In this document: positions 20,130 to 24,589 of the stretch, piece by piece
Position numbering within the stretch: position 1 is the first letter of the stretch
Layout of the letters: each line of letters begins with the position of its first letter
Assembly (NCBI RefSeq): GCF_001186125.1
Contig: NW_014040097.1
Span: forward strand, 36,483 to 61,071
DNA from: Sphaeroforma arctica JP610
Lineage: Eukaryota; Opisthokonta; Ichthyosporea; Ichthyophonida
Direction: 5' to 3'
Length of the DNA: 24,589 bases
The notes under the pieces: generated by a model
Seen by the model: only the letters and a program-made list of their open reading frames with translations
Told to the model about the DNA's origin: nothing
Database searches by the model: none
Translations under genes and position numbers: made by a program

Positions 20130-20840
20130 CTACAGGTCCTAGCCGGATTTATCGTCTGCACACTCCTCGACCTGATTATAAGCTGCCTCTTTGGCAGCTC
20201 GCAGCTTCTTAGCGTGTCAGTGAACTGTATGGCTTTACGTGGACGTACGTGAACTTTTTTGAGAGGGTTGTCTCGTGACATATCCTTGGCCGGATTGTTC
20301 TCGTGGTTTCTTAGCAACCACCTCCTATTTAGAGGCTACCCGATTCTTCGGGTAAATCTCCGAGACAATCTTGTAAAACTGTTCTCATCGTAGGCGAGTC
20401 AGACGAACCTTCTTTTCGTTACCTTGGTCGCGTAGTTCGTTAGCATACTTTTGTTTCAGCTCTATATAGAGCTTTCCCGATGCCCATACAAAACACGTGC
20501 ATCGCTAGAAACTGTTGCCATCTTGGTCTATCATCCCCAGTAATATCAGGTCTCACCAGGTCGTTATCAAACTTCAAAATATAGCTCAAGATAGTGGTGC
20601 TGGGCACCGGACGTGCTTATACTGAGAACATGCCCAGATTACGTATATCCTGACTCAAGAGGGATGCTACTAGCCAGCATACTTCTGGTCAGCTACAGCA
20701 TCACTCGATATCGTCCATGTGCTTGTATAGGATCCGACAGTTGGTACCTTCAGAATTGACCGACTGCTTTAATGCAGAAATCCATTGCTTGTAAGCAGCT
20801 TCGGTTGACTCGCGGTAAATACATTGTGAAATATGAAAGC
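20130..20840 (-). mobile_element. decayed lysine-rich coding fossil, probably of a retroelement
   Basis: Minus-strand reading shows protein-like segments in order: STEAAYKQWISALKQSV (about 20810-20760), ELKQKYANELRDQGNEKK (about 20470-20415), FYKIVSEIYPKNR (about 20375-20335) and KKLRAAKEAAYNQVEE (about 20210-20160). The charged, helical composition suggests a gag-like or DNA-binding part of a mobile element. It is clearly broken. It lies downstream, in its own direction, of a DIRS-like fragment at 21118-21324 and may belong with it. The family assignment is a guess. Confidence 0.35.
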
Positions 20841-21016
20841 AGCCGCGAAGATGCGACCATGCAAAACAATAGACTTCTTCTCGTGTACGTTTCTCTCATC
20901 TAGGAAAAGTCCTGATCTGAGAGAAGCGCACTGAGTCGTATTTATTTCCAATTTAAGAGACAGATTTTCGCTCGAGTTTTTATATCACGTGGGATCCTCT
21001 GGGTAGGTAACCTGTG

Positions 21017-21113
21017 TGTAGCATCTAGACACCAGATTATCAGAAAGCAATCACAAACTCAAAAACCACAGGATTATTAAATACCTAGTTTTGAGTCCGG
21101 AACCGAAACTCTT
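21017..21113 (+). repeat. LTR-like repeat family 1, copy C (left end only)
   Basis: It starts TGTAGCATCTAGACACCAGA and runs through TTTTGAGTCCGGAACC, matching the first 90 to 95 bases of copies A and B. It then stops at the edge of the DIRS-like fragment. It is a truncated fossil. Confidence 0.7.
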
Positions 21114-21117
21114 CATA

Positions 21118-21324
21118 TTAGAGTTGTTTAAAATTGAAATAGAATTTGCAATAACACTGTTTTTTTTTTGTGCAGTATTTATCTGTATGTGCATTATTTG
21201 CCGATACAAACATATCTACTGTGAATTTACCAAACCGTCGTTCAGCATCTTTGTAGAGCATGGGATGTAGTTTCCAGTCTATAGATGATATGGTCATTGG
21301 TATATTAGTTTCAAGGTGGCGCAC
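21118..21324 (-). mobile_element. DIRS/Ngaro-like retroelement fragment
   Basis: The stretch reads IDWKLHPMLYKDAERRFGKF and then TVDMFVSANNAHTDKY. This fits the pattern (D/E)W.L.P..F.....RFG...VDLFAS..N......Y found between RNase H and the tyrosine recombinase of DIRS-type retrotransposons. It is a fragment of a broken element. Some other retroelements carry a similar block, so the family call is moderate. Confidence 0.45.
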
Positions 21325-21599
21325 TCTTGACTGTTGTGTGTTGTTTAATTCGCGTCCTATAATACCTCCGACATTTTGGTGATAAATGTATATTCATGTA
21401 GACGCGACAACATATCTGCCCTTTAGTTGTCTTTGCCAGGGACATGTGCTTTGGAGAAGTGGTGTTGGAATATTTTTGTTATTCATTTTGCTAGCATTGG
21501 GTGTAACTGTTCATTTGTGTGAGCACTTTATGATCCGTCCAAAGTGTTATGTCTCTTCCTCCGATGTATTCTATGTAGCAGTTCGGGTTTTGCGCCATA

Positions 21600-24130
21600 T
21601 CGTTGCTAGGCTGGGTTCAAGCCGCTAGAGTAGTAGATAATGTCTTTTCTTGCTCTATCCGCGACTTGAAATAAGCATTCCCTAAGCCATAGTCTCTGGC
21701 ATCGTTTATGATTTGAAACCGTACCTCATCAACTGAGCATGCATGTGTCGCCGAACATGTGATGGACTCTTTGGATATTTTCCAATTCTTTTTCAGTTCC
21801 ATGGTCCATAACATAAGAGATGTTTTGATTCATTTTGCCTTTCATTAGATTGCGGAAATGATTAGTGGTGTAAGTAAAGTAGGGAACATGGTCAAGCATA
21901 TAATTTGGGGGTCTCACTGCTCTGTGTGGGTATCTTTTAATTCTGGGTAGTGTCTAGTCTATCTTTCCTTTCTGGTTTTCAGGACCTGCTTTCAGTTATT
22001 GTGTATTGACTTTAACCCCTAGAATGTTGACTACTTTGACCACGGATGCACATTTGCTGTGAGTGAGTCGGAAGTTCGCTCCGTTCAATTTTTGGATGTC
22101 TTCACGTACTGTCTTGCGACCTTCTTTTTCTGTGAGATTTGTTATGACTATGTAATCCGCGTACATCTGTTTTCTTTTAATTTGTATGAACAAGTGTGCC
22201 TTGACTCTCTGGAATTGTGTTGTGAGTGAGTGAAGGCCGAATGACGCTGACTTACATAAGTATTACGCTGCCCTCTATGAGAATATGAAGAAGTATTTAT
22301 TTACTTCATCTACTAGAAAAATGGTGGAATCCACCTGTGATATATAATTTGAGAAATGTTGTGCCCCTTGTAGGTTGTCTATTACTTCTTTTGCTTTTGG
22401 TATCACAAATTTGTCTTGCTCATTTTGATAAAAGATCTCTCGCAAGCCTAAACACATTCGTGATTTTCTAGGAGACCTGTTTGATCGTGTTCACCTGTAG
22501 ATAATGGTGGCAGGTTCACAGGTTCACGTTTGATTGTGGTGTAGGTTGGTATATCTTTGGAGCCCGATAGGTTACAATGTACATCAAAAAGCACGTTTGC
22601 ATTGGTTTATAAGAGGTCTGCAAGTGATTATTTAAACCCTTGTTGTTCGTGCTCAGGGTTTCTTCGTTCGGAGGGAATAGTGATTCCAATTTTGTATCTG
22701 TTGGTATAAGTAAACTTATTCGTCCCGCTATATATATATATACCTAGGTATGGAAGAATATCGATACCTAGAAGTAATGGTGACTTTTGTTGGTAGGTAC
22801 AATATTTCGAAACACTATGAGGTTTCCCGTCTTCTATAGCTAATATCACATGCTTCAGTTGACCGTGTTCTTTGTGTTAACACCGGTGTTACCCTGCAAT
22901 AGGGACAAGCTCTTGCTTTGCACGCCAATTTTTCTCTTGGGGTTGCTGTCCTATTGCAGTGGGTTCTCTTGGTGCACCATTTTCTGTTCTGCGACGTTTT
23001 GGGCTGGCGGTATATATGTGCTTGGCTGCGTGTGGCCGTGTTTGTTATAGTGCAAGTGGTATCTCTTACTCTCTTTGAAAATTTGGCCCGCCTGTACTTT
23101 GGCTGCAGCTCGTATGGATGCTTCTGTAAGAGAACAAAACACATTTTGCTTTATGTCTAAAAGTGACCGTCACTTCCATCAGGCAGTTTTTCCGCTTTGA
23201 TGATTGTCCATAGTACGTGAGTGATTTGTATCGTGCTACTGTGAGGGATTGCATATAGATTGATCCCTTATCTGTGTTTATGTATCGATTCTATAATATG
23301 TTCGTTTTTTCACGTATGGCCTCTGCTCGCTACTATATTCAATGTTTTATTCTTCATGTTATTGAAAAACTTCTTTTGCAGATGGTCTACAAGATAATAT
23401 CATGGTCTACCGATTTTGATTATTGAATTGGTCTGTATCGGTGTGGCGTTTTGTGATACGAGTTTCTATGTTACGTATCTCATTGACAAGCCCATTAGTA
23501 ATCTCACGAGTGCTGGGCACTGACCAAGAGGCACGGACTTAGCTAAGAACAGGTATATGCATTGCGTAGTAAACTCTATATTGTCTTCACAATTTTCCAT
23601 TTTAGAAACTATCTTTCGATAACTTCGGAAATTCTGATATCTTGAGTAATGCAAATAACACTGGTTCATCATTCTCACCACCTCCGTGTGATGATCTCTA
23701 GCTCACTAATGTATTGCCTAATCATGATTCCATTCTTCCAATTTGGTTACCACATGCAGATCATGTTTCTTCTTGAGCTCTGTATCTAACAGTGGCATGC
23801 GACGCTCAGATTGTTGATAATGAATGCCTACTTGCATTTCGTGCAGACCATTATGGCCACATGTTCGGTTGACTCTAACTTGGATATAAACCTGCTAACC
23901 ATGATGTATTTACCGTGGCATACTTATGCCAATCTTTAAACTAATTACTGATGCCTGGATTGGTACTCCATTAGGTGTCGGTAGACTCGGGCTCCTATTT
24001 GGGGTTGGAACACCCGTCAGGCTGTCATCCATGCCTTGGATGGTGGTGGCCTCACTTTACCCATCGTACACTACTACTCGAGTTACTGTCCTGGTTGTTG
24101 TTGCTTGTGGTTTCTCTTCCGTTTAAAGTG
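21600..24130 (-). mobile_element. broken Ty3/Gypsy-type retroelement
   Basis: Parts in normal order for a minus-strand element: a gag-like start (MDDSLTGVPTPNRSPSLPTP, about 24025-23965) and further gag-like sequence to about 22900; an aspartic protease region ending LLLGIDILPYLGI (about 22770-22730); reverse transcriptase pieces KEVIDNLQGAQHFSNYI (about 22400-22340) and VREDIQKLNGANFRLTHSKC (about 22110-22050) with a FLG-like LGVKV after it; and the start of RNase H (DARDYGLGNAYF, about 21690). These are Gypsy signatures (DNLQGA..FS; L..ANFRL...KC). No integrase or clear LTR pair is visible; the 5' end may lie right of the window. It is broken many times over and looks old. Confidence 0.75.
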
Positions 24131-24589
24131 TTTATCTGTGTGTATTGATCGGCAACTTGGTGTCGTCCCTCCTGTGATTGGATATAAATTTTCTTGTGTT
24201 TGCCAGACTTATTTTGTCATAACTAGCCTTTTTTTTATCGTGTGTGATATAAGTCCTATTAGGCCATATGTGGGTTAGCCTGACCTTGTTTTCTCATATG
24301 CGATTTTGGTCTTGATGAGTCATCTGTAATTTCTTTTCGATATGTTTTTTCCTATAGGTGTCCATCACTTTTTATTGCTATATTTTATGATGGGATATTT
24401 GACTTGTTAATGTTTCTTTTGTGTGTGTAGAACTAATTGTTCTGCTTGTACGCTGTTCTGTTCTATTGTGTATATTACTGTCTTGTGTATCACGTTTGTG
24501 AACTAACTGTTCGTCATGTACATGTACATTTCTCGGGTTGTGTGGAACCAATTGTTCTTCTTATACACTTCACAAGTTTTGATTTTCTC
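24131..24589. other. T/G-rich flank, possible leader or LTR of the Gypsy fossil
   Basis: No coding sequence. It contains three degenerate copies of GAACTAATTGTTCTGCTTGT. Its place just upstream of the gag-like start (minus direction) suggests the untranslated leader or LTR of that element, running off the window. Confidence 0.35.
24430..24570. repeat. three spaced degenerate repeats
   Basis: GAACTAATTGTTCTGCTTGTAC (from 24430), GAACTAACTGTTCGTCATGTAC (from 24500) and GAACCAATTGTTCTTCTTATAC (from 24545) share one orientation at spacings of about 70 and 45 bases. Each carries a GAAC...GTTC inverted pair, so each could be a small palindromic site. Confidence 0.65.

Noticed and set aside
22850-23160. 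plus-strand hydrophobic Cys-rich ORFs resembling a membrane protein
   Set aside because: They are the reverse strand of the gag-like part of the Gypsy fossil.
1-24589. CRISPR arrays, bacterial operons or phage modules
   Set aside because: The window is eukaryotic with spliced genes, and no regularly spaced array of identical repeats is present.

Overview
The window is nuclear DNA from a eukaryote with many introns. Two spliced genes fill the left half, and old repeats and retroelement fossils fill the right half. The exons are short, the introns run from about 90 to 800 bases, and nearly all junctions are GT-AG. The two recognisable genes are an ATAD5/Elg1 PCNA unloader and a PICK1-type arfaptin-homology (BAR) protein. 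Together they fit a single-celled relative of animals (for example an ichthyosporean) or another opisthokont-like protist, but this placement is inference.

Layout. 1-1803 (+): the last four exons of a PICK1-like BAR-domain gene, whose 5' part lies off the left edge. 1804-3233: the gap between two convergent 3' ends, with one unexplained minus-strand ORF. 3253-12293 (-): a complete-looking gene of about 17 exons for an ATAD5/Elg1-like AAA+ protein of about 1,317 residues. I rebuilt it exon by exon, and every splice phase agrees. Its introns hold a 58-base tandem duplication, an (AT)n(TG)n microsatellite and one apparent GC-AG intron. 12294-13000: the upstream flank of that gene, with a degenerate CTCAGG-type minisatellite at 12773-12930.

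13000-24589: no intact gene found. This part holds dispersed direct repeats: an LTR-like family at 16841, 18879 and 21017, and a second family at 15047 and 17807. It also has several small tandem arrays, a G-rich minus-strand tract and decayed protein-like stretches. On the minus strand from about 24.1 kb to 21.6 kb is a broken Ty3/Gypsy-type retroelement with parts in the order gag, protease, reverse transcriptase, RNase H. Next to it is a DIRS-like fragment.

The two host genes have no obvious functional link: ATAD5 acts on PCNA in the nucleus, while PICK1-like BAR proteins act at membranes. No new multi-gene system is visible. The most interesting points are the unusual Walker B of the ATAD5-like protein, the GC-AG intron that interrupts its ATPase core, the hairpin kept by paired changes in the LTR-like repeats, and protein-like minus-strand stretches at 16.0-16.85 kb that I could not identify.
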